Notes under the pieces: model-generated
Database searches by the model: none
Seen by the model: only the letters and a program-made list of their open reading frames with translations
Told to the model about the DNA's origin: nothing
NCBI RefSeq assembly: GCF_913776295.1
Contig: NZ_CAJYOJ010000032.1
Span: 1-63,915, forward strand
DNA from: an uncultured Pedobacter sp.
Lineage (GTDB): Bacteria > Bacteroidota > Bacteroidia > Sphingobacteriales > Sphingobacteriaceae
Reading direction: 5' to 3'
Length of the DNA: 63,915 nucleotides
Translations under genes and position numbers: made by a program
Shown: in pieces, positions 44,870-53,870 of the stretch
How positions within the stretch are numbered: position 1 is the first letter of the stretch
How the letters are laid out: each line of letters opens with the position of its first letter

Positions 44870-45895
44870 ATGAAAGAAGGTAAAGGCGCTTTAATATTGC
44901 ACAGTATTTTTTGGGCAACTATATTAATAGGTGCAGTGGTGATTGTAATCACAACTGGCTCCGGAATAACGCTGAAGCGGGAGTTTATTTCATTTGGTGT
45001 ATTTGGAATCCTGAATGTTTCACTTTTCTACATCAACTACATTTTTTTGATCCCGGAACTTATTAAGAGAAGAAAGAAGTACTGGCTTTATGTTTTTGCG
45101 TTTTTTCTGATGATTGCAGTCTTTGCCTTAATCAAGACAATCATTGCCGTCTTATACCCTGCCGATATGATGATGGTAAGAGGAAAAGCCGCTGAATACA
45201 ATGTGAACGAATATTATGCAGGGAAAGCTTTTGTTGGTGGTTTTTTCATGATCAGTAGCTGTATCATCAAATTTACCATCGATTGGTTTGCCAGCGAAAG
45301 GATCCAGCGAAACTTAGAGAGTGAACGCCGCGAGATGGAACTTCAGTTTTTAAAATCGCAGTTAAACCCACACTTTCTCTTCAACTCACTTAACAATATC
45401 TACTCGTTGGCTTATCAAAAATCAGATAAAACAGCCGATGCGATTATGAAGCTTTCTGAAATTATGCGTTACATGATTTACGAAAGCAATACACCAACGG
45501 TAGCGTTAAGTAAAGAGGTAGATTACTTAACCAGTTACATTGAGCTGCAAAAGATCCGGTTTAAAGATGGTGCCTATATCGAACTAACATTGAACGGTGA
45601 GATCGATAATCAGAAAATTGTGCCTTTGATGCTGATTTCTTTTGTTGAAAATGCGTTTAAACATGGTGTAGTAACCGATCCTACGGAGCCTGTAAAAATC
45701 AATATCATTGCCAACCAGAAGATTTTGCACTTTAGTGTAGTGAATAAAAAGAATCAGCAAAATAAAGACGCACAGGGTGGGGTGGGTTTAACCAATGTAG
45801 AACGACGGTTACAATTGGTTTATCCTGACAGATATAAATTAAATGTTGTAAATTCGGCTACGCATTATACCTGTGAACTGATGATCGACATATAG
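44870..45895 (+). CDS. LytS/YehU-type sensor histidine kinase
   Basis: A 341-aa kinase with four N-terminal helices (about 8-28, 42-62, 70-95, 118-138) and a His_kinase (PF06580) core: phospho-acceptor His168 in SQLNPHFLFNSLNNIYSL, N box LISFVENAFKHG, and a G box GGVGLTNVERRL. It is followed after 55 nt by its LytTR response regulator and is divergent from the ABC operon. Confidence 0.93.
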   Translation: MKEGKGALILHSIFWATILIGAVVIVITTGSGITLKREFISFGVFGILNVSLFYINYIFLIPELIKRRKKYWLYVFAFFLMIAVFALIKTIIAVLYPADMMMVRGKAAEYNVNEYYAGKAFVGGFFMISSCIIKFTIDWFASERIQRNLESERREMELQFLKSQLNPHFLFNSLNNIYSLAYQKSDKTADAIMKLSEIMRYMIYESNTPTVALSKEVDYLTSYIELQKIRFKDGAYIELTLNGEIDNQKIVPLMLISFVENAFKHGVVTDPTEPVKINIIANQKILHFSVVNKKNQQNKDAQGGVGLTNVERRLQLVYPDRYKLNVVNSATHYTCELMIDI

Positions 45896-45950
45896 CCTGA
45901 ATAACCAAGCATAAGCCGGATATTGTCATTAATTAAAATAATAACCTAAA

Positions 45951-46700
45951 ATGAACCTAAACTGTATTGTTGTTGATGATGAGCCTTTAGCGCTTGATAT
46001 TTTACAGGATTATATTTCTAAAGTGCCTTTTTTGACCATGGTTAAAAGGTGCGAAAACCCTATCGAAGCATTGCAGATTGTTCAGGGTGGGGGTATCGAT
46101 CTGGTGTTTTTGGATATTCAGATGCCTGAGTTAACCGGAATCCAGTTTTTAAAAATTGCTGGCAATAAATGTCACTACATATTAACTACCGCTTACCCAC
46201 AGTATGCTTTAGAAAGTTACGACCTCAATGTATCTGATTACCTGTTAAAGCCAATTGCATTTGATCGTTTTTATAAAGCGGTAGAAAAAGTTCATAATCA
46301 GGTAAAACCGGTTGAAGTACCCGTTAGTGTAGCACAACCCATTGTTACCCCTGCACCATTTTCGGGTTCACCAAACCCGGTTCAGGATTATATTTTCGTA
46401 AAAACAGAACATAAGATTCAGAAAATTTACCTTCATGATATTTTGTACATCGAAGGGTTAAAGGATTACATCTCCATTTTCACCAAAGATGAACGTGTAA
46501 TTACGCTGCAAAGCATGAAAAAAATGGAAGAAGCTTTGCCTCAAAGTCAATTTATCCGCGTACATAAATCATATATTGTAGCGGTTGATAAAATTGAAAG
46601 TATTGAGCGTAGCCGCATCACCATTAATCAAAAAACGATTCCTGTTGGCGATACCTACCGCGATGAATTTTTTAGGGTAATCGGAAACAAAAATATTTAA
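45951..46700 (+). CDS. LytTR-family response regulator
   Basis: A 249-aa regulator with a receiver (Asp9-Asp10, phospho-acceptor Asp55 in LVFLDIQMPE, Lys in YLLKPI) and a C-terminal LytTR DNA-binding domain (about 145-245: YIFVKTEHKIQKIYLHDILYIEGLKDYISIFT...FIRVHKSYIVA). Partner of the preceding kinase. The neighbouring direct repeat at 44737-44766 is its likely site. Confidence 0.94.
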   Translation: MNLNCIVVDDEPLALDILQDYISKVPFLTMVKRCENPIEALQIVQGGGIDLVFLDIQMPELTGIQFLKIAGNKCHYILTTAYPQYALESYDLNVSDYLLKPIAFDRFYKAVEKVHNQVKPVEVPVSVAQPIVTPAPFSGSPNPVQDYIFVKTEHKIQKIYLHDILYIEGLKDYISIFTKDERVITLQSMKKMEEALPQSQFIRVHKSYIVAVDKIESIERSRITINQKTIPVGDTYRDEFFRVIGNKNI

Positions 46701-46766
46701 ATCGGACGGCGACAGGCATTTCGCGATTGTATCCATTAACCAATTTCAATAATTGAGCACCTAAGC

Positions 46767-47525
46767 TTATAAAGTAACAGGCTGTGCCAGTGGTTGGCCA
46801 AGAACTTTTCTGATCTCGTTCTCTACCTCCAGCGTAATTTCATTCGCTGGTTTTGCAGCAGGTTCTATCGGCTTTAAAACTGTCCACTTTAAAGCATTTC
46901 CCGTGGTTAAGGGAAACATGCCAAATCGCACAATTTTCCAAGAATTTTCTATAGCCACCGGAACGATCAGTGCATTGGGTACTACTTTTAAAAGCGTAGC
47001 AATACCGCCAAATTGAAAAGATTTGAGTTGTCCGTTTTTCGCCCGCGTACCCTCTGGGAAAATAACCGTGCTCCAGTTATTTTCCTTCATTCTGCGGCCC
47101 AGTTTGATGATTTCAGAAATGGCCTGCTTATTGTCTTTCCGGTTGATGTTTGCACCACCCCCTAAACGGAGATTTATAGAAATTGATGGGATACCTTTGG
47201 TAAGCTCAATTTTAGAAATGAATTTTGCGCTATATTTTCTCAAGAACCAAATTAACGAGGGGATATCGTACATACTTTGGTGATTTGCGGCAAAAATAAT
47301 GGGCCTATCGGTTGGCAGATCATATTCGTTTTTAAAACTGATGGAGTTGAAAAGGAAAAGCTGGCAATAGGTTAGGAAAAAATTAAGGATATCAACCGAA
47401 ACCTTATGTGCTTTGTAGCCAAAAAGTTTATAACAAAGCCATTGTATAGGATGGAAGATACAAAGGCTTAATCCAAATAAAATATAAAATACGGGGCTTA
47501 AAAGATATCCGAAAAGCTTGCTCAT
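46767..47525 (-). CDS. plsC: 1-acyl-sn-glycerol-3-phosphate acyltransferase (PlsC-like)
   Basis: A 252-aa membrane acyltransferase making phosphatidic acid from lysophosphatidic acid. The NHxxxxD motif is NHQSMYD (His82, Asp87) and the FPEGTR motif is near residue 158. One or two N-terminal hydrophobic segments anchor it. Monocistronic; convergent with the LytTR gene. Other acyl-acceptors cannot be excluded. Confidence 0.87.
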   Translation of the reverse strand: MSKLFGYLLSPVFYILFGLSLCIFHPIQWLCYKLFGYKAHKVSVDILNFFLTYCQLFLFNSISFKNEYDLPTDRPIIFAANHQSMYDIPSLIWFLRKYSAKFISKIELTKGIPSISINLRLGGGANINRKDNKQAISEIIKLGRRMKENNWSTVIFPEGTRAKNGQLKSFQFGGIATLLKVVPNALIVPVAIENSWKIVRFGMFPLTTGNALKWTVLKPIEPAAKPANEITLEVENEIRKVLGQPLAQPVTL

Positions 47526-47561
47526 CTGGTTGATTTAATGGATGGCAAAGATAATAATAAA

Positions 47562-48023
47562 TTATTCTGGTTCTCTGAAGATGTATTTTTCTTCGTATTG
47601 GATCTCAAAAATTTTTAGAAAATTGCTGTATTCCTCTAAAAAGGTTTTCTTTTTGTGGTGCTGTTCCTGATTTTGTATATATTGAATAACCTGTTGGATA
47701 TGGCCACTGGAATAGGAAAATGCTCCATAACCTTCTTGTCAGGCAAATTTTCCTTTACAGAATCCCTGATCATTAATCCATTTTGAGCTTTCTGTTTTTA
47801 CATTCTGGATTAAGCTTGAAATAGATTGGTGCGGTCGCATGCCAATAAAAATGTGAATATGATCGGGCATACAATTAATCTGGATCATTTTATGATTATT
47901 CGCCTGGAATATTCCGGTAATATATTTCAAAAGCCTTTCTTTCCAATCCGCTTTGATCAATGCGGCCCTGAATTTAACGGCGAACACAAATTGAATATGC
48001 AATTGGGTGTATGTATTTGGCAT
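47562..48023 (-). pseudogene. RAYT / IS200-like Y1 transposase with a nonsense codon
   Basis: The open part (48023 to 47742) codes for 94 residues with the HUH motif in PDHIHIFIG. At 47739-47741 an in-frame TGA stands where homologues usually have Trp (FAWQEGYGAFSYS). Past it the same frame continues for 58 codons (QEGYGAFSYSSGHIQQ... to EPE) to a TAA at 47562-47564, including the likely catalytic Tyr in VIQYIQNQEQHH. One base change thus separates the HUH half from the Tyr half. Palindromic modules follow at once upstream of its start. Homology is to the REP-associated tyrosine transposases. Confidence 0.8.
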
Positions 48024-48051
48024 ATCGCTCTAAATTTAAATCATAATCAAA

Positions 48052-48112
48052 CGTTCCTGCGGAACGAAAATTGCCGTCTGCCATTTCTACCGCGGAAATT
48101 TCCATACCGGAC
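48052..48112 (+). repeat. Two-palindrome module, copy A
   Basis: Palindrome CGTTCCTGCGGAACG (48052-48066), 19-nt spacer, then TCTACCGCGGAAATTTCC and a weaker second palindrome to 48112. It begins 28 nt upstream of the RAYT start codon. Likely substrate-type element of the RAYT transposase. Confidence 0.7.
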
Positions 48113-48255
48113 GTTAAAAATTTTTGGATGATTTAATTTTAGAGATTACTCTGGCAATTTAAACAAGGCCTATAAAAGCGATGTTCTTAATCTCATATTA
48201 AATTATAAATTATTTTTCGATTTTCATAAATCCCAAGCCTTTTTATTTCACGAAA

Positions 48256-48320
48256 CGTTCCTACGGAACGAAAATTCTAATTGTATTATTCCTACCAGGG
48301 ATCTGTTCCCTATGGAACAG
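48256..48320 (+). repeat. Two-palindrome module, copy B
   Basis: Palindrome CGTTCCTACGGAACG (48256-48270), 20-nt spacer, CCTACCAGGGAT box, then palindrome CTGTTCCCTATGGAACAG (48303-48320). Same orientation as copy A. Confidence 0.75.
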
Positions 48321-48436
48321 CATATATTAACTTTATTTATATAGGCATTATCCAAAGTTTCGTTAAAAAACTAATTTTGATTGTGCGCTGCTCTGAACTT
48401 TCATGCGAGATCCCAGCCATTTTTATGTTTACAGAA

Positions 48437-48678
48437 ATTTCAATTAATCTTTGATCGAAAGCCTTGAATAATGTTCTGCGGGCTGTGCTGATCTGAACTT
48501 TGATTGGCTAACGTTGGAGCGATCTATCGGTGTGTATAATTTCAATTAATCTTTGATCGAAAGCATTGAATGATGTTCCATGGGCTATGCTGATCTGATC
48601 TTTGATTGACTTAGGTTAAAGCTATCTATCGGTGTGTATGATTTCAATCAATCTTTGATCGGAAGCCTTGAATGATCA
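48437..48678. repeat. 102-bp tandem repeat, about 2.4 copies
   Basis: Copies begin at 48437, 48539 and 48641, a constant 102-nt period, each opening with ATTTCAATtAATCTTTGATCG and closing with ATCTATCGGTGTGTAT. The third copy breaks off where palindromic module C begins. Copies differ at several bases, so the array is not recent. Confidence 0.8.
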
Positions 48679-48747
48679 ATGTCCCTATAGGGACATTTCC
48701 TGGGTAGAAAAAAATATGCAATATTTTTGATGTTCCGTTAGGAACAT
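48679..48747 (-). repeat. Two-palindrome module, copy C (inverted)
   Basis: Read on the minus strand: palindrome TGTTCCTAACGGAACA (48731-48746), 19-20-nt spacer, TCTACCCAGGAAAT box, then the perfect palindrome ATGTCCCTATAGGGACAT (48679-48696). Same architecture as copies A and B in the opposite orientation. Confidence 0.75.
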
Positions 48748-48763
48748 TTGGTGGTTATGCTCA

Positions 48764-49318
48764 TTACAGTTCCCCATTTAACATCATCAGTTTAGCTCTT
48801 AGGATTGCGGCTACGCTCATCGAATCGGTAATTTTCCCGTCTAAAACCATTTGATAGGCCTCATTAAAAGGCAGTTTTTTTACAACGAGTAGTTCCGTTT
48901 CTTCAGGCATGGCAATACCTTGAATGAGATCGGTGGCAATATAGATAATACTTAATTCATCGCTTACCGAATTGGAGAGGTGCATTCTTTGGATCTCCTT
49001 CCAGTTCCCGGCACTCATTCCTGTTTCTTCCAATAATTCTCGTCTTGCACTTTCTAAGGGCGCTTCATGGAATGGCCCCCCGCCTTCGGGAATTTCCCAG
49101 CTGTAGGCGTTTAATGGATATCGGTATTGGCCAACCAGCCAGGTATTATAGTTTTCATCTAACGGAAGGATGCCTATGGCCAGGTTCTTAAAATGAACAG
49201 TGCCATAAATTCCTTGTCCGCCAGATGGATTTATCACCTGGTGCTCGGTTAAGCGAATCCAGTTGTTGTCGTATTTTACCTCGCTTTCCAGCGTTTTCCA
49301 GGGGTTGATCTCTTCCAT
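48764..49318 (-). CDS. NUDIX hydrolase (ADP-ribose pyrophosphatase-like)
   Basis: A 184-aa NUDIX protein. The box GGGPFHEAPLESARRELLEETGM (residues 79-101) matches GX5EX7REUXEEXGU. The preceding Pro-rich strand and the N-terminal domain-swapped strand pattern resemble ADP-ribose/sugar-nucleotide pyrophosphatases. ATG 49318 is preferred; ATG 49339 would add seven residues and a TTG 18. Confidence 0.9.
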   Translation of the reverse strand: MEEINPWKTLESEVKYDNNWIRLTEHQVINPSGGQGIYGTVHFKNLAIGILPLDENYNTWLVGQYRYPLNAYSWEIPEGGGPFHEAPLESARRELLEETGMSAGNWKEIQRMHLSNSVSDELSIIYIATDLIQGIAMPEETELLVVKKLPFNEAYQMVLDGKITDSMSVAAILRAKLMMLNGEL

Positions 49319-49374
49319 GGCCGCAAGATAAGAAATCATCTTATTTTTTGTTGTTGGTTTTTCCAATACCAAAA

Positions 49375-49406
49375 AAAGAGCTTAGAAAATCGTTCCTAAG
49401 CTCTTT
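49375..49406 (-). terminator. Terminator of the TonB-dependent receptor gene
   Basis: AAAGAGCTTAG (49375-49385) pairs perfectly with CTAAGCTCTTT (49396-49406), 10-nt loop, T run on the minus strand, 5 nt past the receptor gene. Confidence 0.85.
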
Positions 49407-49411
49407 GGTTA

Positions 49412-51898
49412 TTAAAATGAACCTTCGTCCGGACGGTTGTCCTGCTCTTCTTTTTTCTTTTTATTCGTGCCGGTAAAGGTGGTTTTTCCAAAGCGATAGG
49501 AGAAAGTTAAATTTCCCATTGTACCCTGAAACTGACGTTCAAAATCAACAATTGTTGCGCGATCTTCGGTAGTCATACTCCATCTTCTGGTATTAAACAC
49601 ATCTCTGACATTGAAACTTAAAGATGCTTTTTTGTTCGGGAAATCGTATTTGGCACCGCCATCAATTCCATACATGGCATTACGTTTTCCCTGTGCCATC
49701 ACTTCCGGTGCTCTGTAGTCGCCGCGCACCTGTAATGACAAATTTTTAACTACCGTTAAATTTCCGGTCAGGTTGGCATTCCAGCTAAAGCCACTGCTTG
49801 ATGGAATGTCAAATCGTGCGTCGCCAGCAAATTTTGCCTGGTACAAGTTTACGTTGGTGGTGAAATTTAAAGCTTTAACCAGATCAAAACGGCCAATTAA
49901 TTCCAGTCCGCTGTTAATCTGGTTCGATAGGTTTTGAGGCGTTGAGGTGATAATTCCATTAACGGGTGTACTTCTTACGCGTTGGATCACGTCATTGGTT
50001 TGACGGAAATACAAGCTCGAAGTTAGGGTTACTTTTTTCCAGTACTTGCTATATCCCAGTTCGAAAGAATGTACATCTTCAGGCAATAAATTAGGGTTAC
50101 CGCCCCTGTAGTTTAATGGATCAGAAACATCTAAAAATGGATTGGTATCCCAAGGGCGCGGACGGTTTACACGACGGGTATAACTCAGCTGAAGCTGGTT
50201 ATCGCCTTTTAGTTTCTGTGTTAAGAATATGCTTGGGTATATTCTTTTATAATGTATATTTCCTTCGGCACTAGTCAATACATTATTGGTATAACCTTCC
50301 AAATACGTATCTAAGCGGGCATCTTCACCTCTTAAGCCTATCTGGTAGCCAAAATCTTTAATCTGGTTCTGGTAATTGAAATACAGGGCATGCACCTGAT
50401 CTTTGCTATCGAAACCATTGATCAATTTGTTGTTTGTGATATAAATACTGCTATTGGTAAGGATCGAGTCGGCATATTGATCATTTTCACCTAAGCGGAT
50501 CTGGCTGCGATAACCCAGTTCGATTTTACCCGCTTTACCCACAGGCAATGCATAGTCTGTTTGGATATTGTAGTTGGTGTTGTTACCGGTATTAAATACG
50601 CGCTGTAAACTCAGGGTTTCATCAATGGGCACACCATTACGGTTGGTGGTATTGGTACTGTAATACTGATCGCTATTATTGGTGCCATGAGAATAGCCGA
50701 AATTAAAGGTCAGTTCTTCTTTCGGTTTTTTAAACTTCTGTACGTAATCTAAATTTGCATCATAGCTGGATCCAAAACCATCCGTACTATTCGTTCTGTT
50801 ACTGAGCAGCACCGGCAAACTGTTTTTATTTAATTGTCTGATGTCGAGTTGTTCATTTCGCTCGTTATCCCGGGAGTTAAAGCCACCAGATAAACTGATT
50901 ACACTTTTGGGTGCGATGTAATAATCTATACCCGCTTTGGCATTATGTCCTTTATCCAATGATCTGGATACAGTATTCTGACTGGCAAACCTGGTATTTA
51001 ATGAATCTGATTTATAGGTAATATCCTGAAAACCACCTCCAATGCGATTGCCATAGCGGTAGCCATAGTTTCCATATATATTTACCTTGCTGTTCTGGAA
51101 ACTCAAGTTGGTATTGGCATTATAATTATCCCGGTTACCCGCAGTTAAGGCAACTGAACCATTGAAGCCCAGTTTTGTATTTTTCTTCAGTACAATATTA
51201 ATAATACCTGACTGGCCTTCGGCGTCATATTTTGCAGAAGGATTGGTGATAACCTCAACGCTCTCAATAGAGCTTGCCGGGATGGATTGCAGAATTTGGG
51301 CCACATTACCACCAGCAATTAGAGACGGTTTTCCATCAATTAATACTTTAACACCTGAGGAGCCACGCAAACTCACATTACCATCCATATCGGTCGAAAC
51401 AGAAGGCACATTTTGTAATAAATCACTTGCAGAGCCACCTTCACTGATTACGCTCTGGTCTACAGCAAAAATCTTTTTATCTATTCCCATTTGCATGCCC
51501 GGTTTTTGGCCGGTTACAGTAATTTCGCTTAATACATTACCTTTTGCCGTATTCATTTTAATATCGCCAAAATTTAGGGTACCTGTACTGGCCGTTATCT
51601 TTACATTATCCCTCACCATGGTTTGGTAACCTACAAAACTAATTTTAAAGGTAAAGGTTCCGGTAGGAAGATCGGTCATTACAAAAGCGCCATTTAAGTC
51701 TGTTTGAGCTATTTTTGCATTTTTGGCCGTAGCTTTGTCAATTAAAACTGCTGTAGCAAAGGGAATGGTTTCCTGGGTTTTGGCATCTTTAAGTACTCCG
51801 GTAATTTTAGCCTTTCCGCCTGTCTGTGCGAAAAGATTAAATGATAAGCTTAAAAGTAAAAGGGTAATCTGTATAGTTCTGGATTGAAAAAGTCTCAT
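49412..51898 (-). CDS. TonB-dependent receptor (outer membrane beta-barrel family)
   Basis: An 828-aa outer-membrane protein. Signal peptide (about 1-24), a carboxypeptidase-regulatory-like domain (AKITGVLKDAKTQETIPFATAVL...VGYQTMVRDNVKI), a plug domain (DLLQNVPSVSTDMDGNVSLRGSSGVKVLIDG is its characteristic region), and a large barrel of the OMP_b-brl_3 type. No SusD partner adjoins it, so it is not a classical SusCD pair. Substrate unknown. ATG 51898 gives the signal peptide at the N-terminus. Confidence 0.92.
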   Translation of the reverse strand: MRLFQSRTIQITLLLLSLSFNLFAQTGGKAKITGVLKDAKTQETIPFATAVLIDKATAKNAKIAQTDLNGAFVMTDLPTGTFTFKISFVGYQTMVRDNVKITASTGTLNFGDIKMNTAKGNVLSEITVTGQKPGMQMGIDKKIFAVDQSVISEGGSASDLLQNVPSVSTDMDGNVSLRGSSGVKVLIDGKPSLIAGGNVAQILQSIPASSIESVEVITNPSAKYDAEGQSGIINIVLKKNTKLGFNGSVALTAGNRDNYNANTNLSFQNSKVNIYGNYGYRYGNRIGGGFQDITYKSDSLNTRFASQNTVSRSLDKGHNAKAGIDYYIAPKSVISLSGGFNSRDNERNEQLDIRQLNKNSLPVLLSNRTNSTDGFGSSYDANLDYVQKFKKPKEELTFNFGYSHGTNNSDQYYSTNTTNRNGVPIDETLSLQRVFNTGNNTNYNIQTDYALPVGKAGKIELGYRSQIRLGENDQYADSILTNSSIYITNNKLINGFDSKDQVHALYFNYQNQIKDFGYQIGLRGEDARLDTYLEGYTNNVLTSAEGNIHYKRIYPSIFLTQKLKGDNQLQLSYTRRVNRPRPWDTNPFLDVSDPLNYRGGNPNLLPEDVHSFELGYSKYWKKVTLTSSLYFRQTNDVIQRVRSTPVNGIITSTPQNLSNQINSGLELIGRFDLVKALNFTTNVNLYQAKFAGDARFDIPSSSGFSWNANLTGNLTVVKNLSLQVRGDYRAPEVMAQGKRNAMYGIDGGAKYDFPNKKASLSFNVRDVFNTRRWSMTTEDRATIVDFERQFQGTMGNLTFSYRFGKTTFTGTNKKKKEEQDNRPDEGSF

Positions 51899-51976
51899 TA
51901 AAAATAAAATTTCGTGTGTTTTTATAAAGGGAGACAAAGTAACGGCAACTTAGTTTAATAAAAGGGCCGTAACTAT

Positions 51977-52008
51977 TTTATTACAGCCATTTTATAGTAA
52001 TATTTTTG
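51977..52008 (+). promoter_or_regulatory. Candidate promoter of the 2-hydroxyacid dehydrogenase gene
   Basis: TATTTTTG at 52001-52008 is a perfect -7 box; TTTA at 51977-51980 (20-nt spacer) may be the -33 box. The leader would be about 120 nt and includes a 22-codon frame at 52065-52133. Confidence 0.5.
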
Positions 52009-52136
52009 TGGGCAATTTGTTGTTGGCAGTTAATAATTTACAGTTTTCAGCTTTGCTGGCAGTAATGGAGAATATTATAATGGAACGATATTTAAAAATT
52101 CTACTTTTGTTCATCACATTGAGCATAGGTTAAAAA

Positions 52137-53063
52137 ATGAAAAAAATATTAATTGTTGATGACCTGCACCCCGCATTTAAAGAGCAGGCCATTGCTATGG
52201 GCTATCAGGTAGATGATGAGCCCCAGATTACCCGACAACAGACACTGGATAAAATAAAAGATTATACGGGTATTGCCGTACGTACAAAATTCAGGATTGA
52301 TGCCGAGGTTTTTGCTGCTGCCACCAATTTAAAGTTTGTAGCCAGGGCAGGGGCCGGTTTGGATAATATTGATGATAAAATTGCTTTTGAAAAGAATATC
52401 GAATTGATTAATGCGCCGGAGGGCAATTGCGATGCCGTTGGGGAACATGCCACAGGTTTGCTCTTATCATTGATGAATAACTTTCGCAGAGCCGATATCG
52501 AAATCAGGAACGGTGTCTGGGATCGGGAAGGAAACAGGGGTTACGAGTTGAAAGGGAAAAAAGTAGGTATTATCGGTTATGGTTTTATGGGACAAAGCTT
52601 TGCCAAAAAACTGGCTGGTTTTGAGGTTGATGTAATGGCTTATGATAAGTATAAAACAGGTTTTTCTGATGCTTTTGCCCGTGAGGTGAGTATGGAAGAA
52701 ATTGTAAAATACAGCGATGTGCTAAGTTTACATATTCCTTTAACCGCAGAAACCAGACAAATGGTTGATGATGAATATTTCTTTCATTTTAAAAAGCCCA
52801 TCTTTTTTATCAATACCGCCAGGGGAGAGATTGTAAATACCAATGCCGTATTGAATGCGATTAAAGATAGAAAAATTTTGGGCGCCGGACTGGATGTGCT
52901 GCAAACAGAAAAATTCCCGGCCTTGAGCGAACAGCCCTGGTATGATGAATTAAAATCTAACGATCAGGTTATTTTAACGCCGCATGTTGGTGGCTGGACG
53001 TTTGATTCGTACCGTAAAATTTCGGAAGTTTTGGCTGATAAATTAAAAGGACTTAATTTTTAG
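52137..53063 (+). CDS. D-isomer-specific 2-hydroxyacid dehydrogenase
   Basis: A 308-aa NAD-dependent dehydrogenase of the phosphoglycerate/glycerate dehydrogenase family. NAD site KVGIIGYGFMGQSFA (GxGxxG), catalytic Arg in INTARGEIV, and His in TPHVGGWT are present. There is no C-terminal ACT domain, so it is a short form. Serine synthesis is possible but not shown by the context; the gene is alone. Confidence 0.87.
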   Translation: MKKILIVDDLHPAFKEQAIAMGYQVDDEPQITRQQTLDKIKDYTGIAVRTKFRIDAEVFAAATNLKFVARAGAGLDNIDDKIAFEKNIELINAPEGNCDAVGEHATGLLLSLMNNFRRADIEIRNGVWDREGNRGYELKGKKVGIIGYGFMGQSFAKKLAGFEVDVMAYDKYKTGFSDAFAREVSMEEIVKYSDVLSLHIPLTAETRQMVDDEYFFHFKKPIFFINTARGEIVNTNAVLNAIKDRKILGAGLDVLQTEKFPALSEQPWYDELKSNDQVILTPHVGGWTFDSYRKISEVLADKLKGLNF

Positions 53064-53132
53064 CTGGCTCTGCAGCTTCCTGAAAGATTAAATATTAACT
53101 GACAAGGACATTACGCTCTTCGGTAAGCCTTT

Positions 53133-53235
53133 GTTAATTAAACCTGATAGAGCGGAAAGCCCGGAGTGCAGCGAGGACTTGTAGAGATAGCAGGACTTTC
53201 GGAACCGAAGCACTGCCGGACCCTGCTTTTCAAAA
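53133..53235. repeat. Single right arm of the composite repeat
   Basis: Shares TTTGTTAA-TAAACC-GA, GCGGAAAGCCCGGAG, GAGGACT and the CCCTGCTTTTCAAAA end with copies near 10.1 kb and 61.2-61.7 kb. No left arm is seen here. Confidence 0.6.
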
Positions 53236-53344
53236 GCAATTATTTACCTTTTTAGCCATTGGTACATCTAAGCGATAAAACCCGATGGTATTCAAAAAAG
53301 TAATTTTATTTTCCTAAATTGGCTATAATCTAACCAGTTTTATT

Positions 53345-53812
53345 ATGCCGAAAGATCATCTATATTCGACCACCGTTACCTGGACGGGCAACAAAGGATC
53401 AGGTACAATGGATTACCGTTCTTACGACCGCGATTATGTAATTTCAGTAAAAGGTAAAGCCGATATTGCCGGTTCGTCTGATTCTGTTTTTTTGGGCGAT
53501 AAATCTAAATATAATCCGGAAGATTTGCTGTTGGCCTCCATATCCAGCTGCCACATGCTCTGGTATCTACACTTATGTTCTAAAAATGGAATTGTGGTTA
53601 TCGATTATAAAGATGAAGCAGTAGGTACGATGGAAGAATTGGCTGATGGAAGTGGGCGTTTTAAAGAAGTTATCCTGCATCCTCAGGTTTTAATTGCCGA
53701 TCAGGCCCACCACGGACTGGCAGAATCGCTACACCACGAGGCCAATAAAATGTGTTTTATTGCCAACTCTTTAAATTTTCCGGTTAAACACCAGTCAGTC
53801 ATCAGTTATTAG
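53345..53812 (+). CDS. OsmC family protein
   Basis: A 155-aa OsmC/Ohr-superfamily protein. The peroxidatic Cys lies in ASISSCHMLWYLHLC and the second Cys in NKMCFIANSLNFPV. Members reduce organic hydroperoxides in the cytosol. The catalytic Glu/Arg set cannot be confirmed by eye. Monocistronic, convergent with the M1 peptidase gene. Confidence 0.88.
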   Translation: MPKDHLYSTTVTWTGNKGSGTMDYRSYDRDYVISVKGKADIAGSSDSVFLGDKSKYNPEDLLLASISSCHMLWYLHLCSKNGIVVIDYKDEAVGTMEELADGSGRFKEVILHPQVLIADQAHHGLAESLHHEANKMCFIANSLNFPVKHQSVISY

Positions 53813-53819
53813 TTTGCAG

Positions 53820-53856
53820 TTTTCAATTGGCAGTTATATCAACTGCCAATTGAAAA
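53820..53856. terminator. 16-bp perfect hairpin between convergent genes
   Basis: 53820-53835 pairs with 53841-53856 (TTTTCAATTGGCAGTT and its complement) around 5 nt. There is no long T run after it, so it may be a repeat-derived hairpin that also ends transcription of both genes. Confidence 0.6.
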
Positions 53857-53870
53857 TTGGCAAGTGTTAA

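Noticed and set aside
48437..48678. Possible CRISPR array
   Set aside because: The period is 102 nt with similarity over the whole unit, only 2.4 copies, no short repeat/unique spacer pattern and no cas genes.
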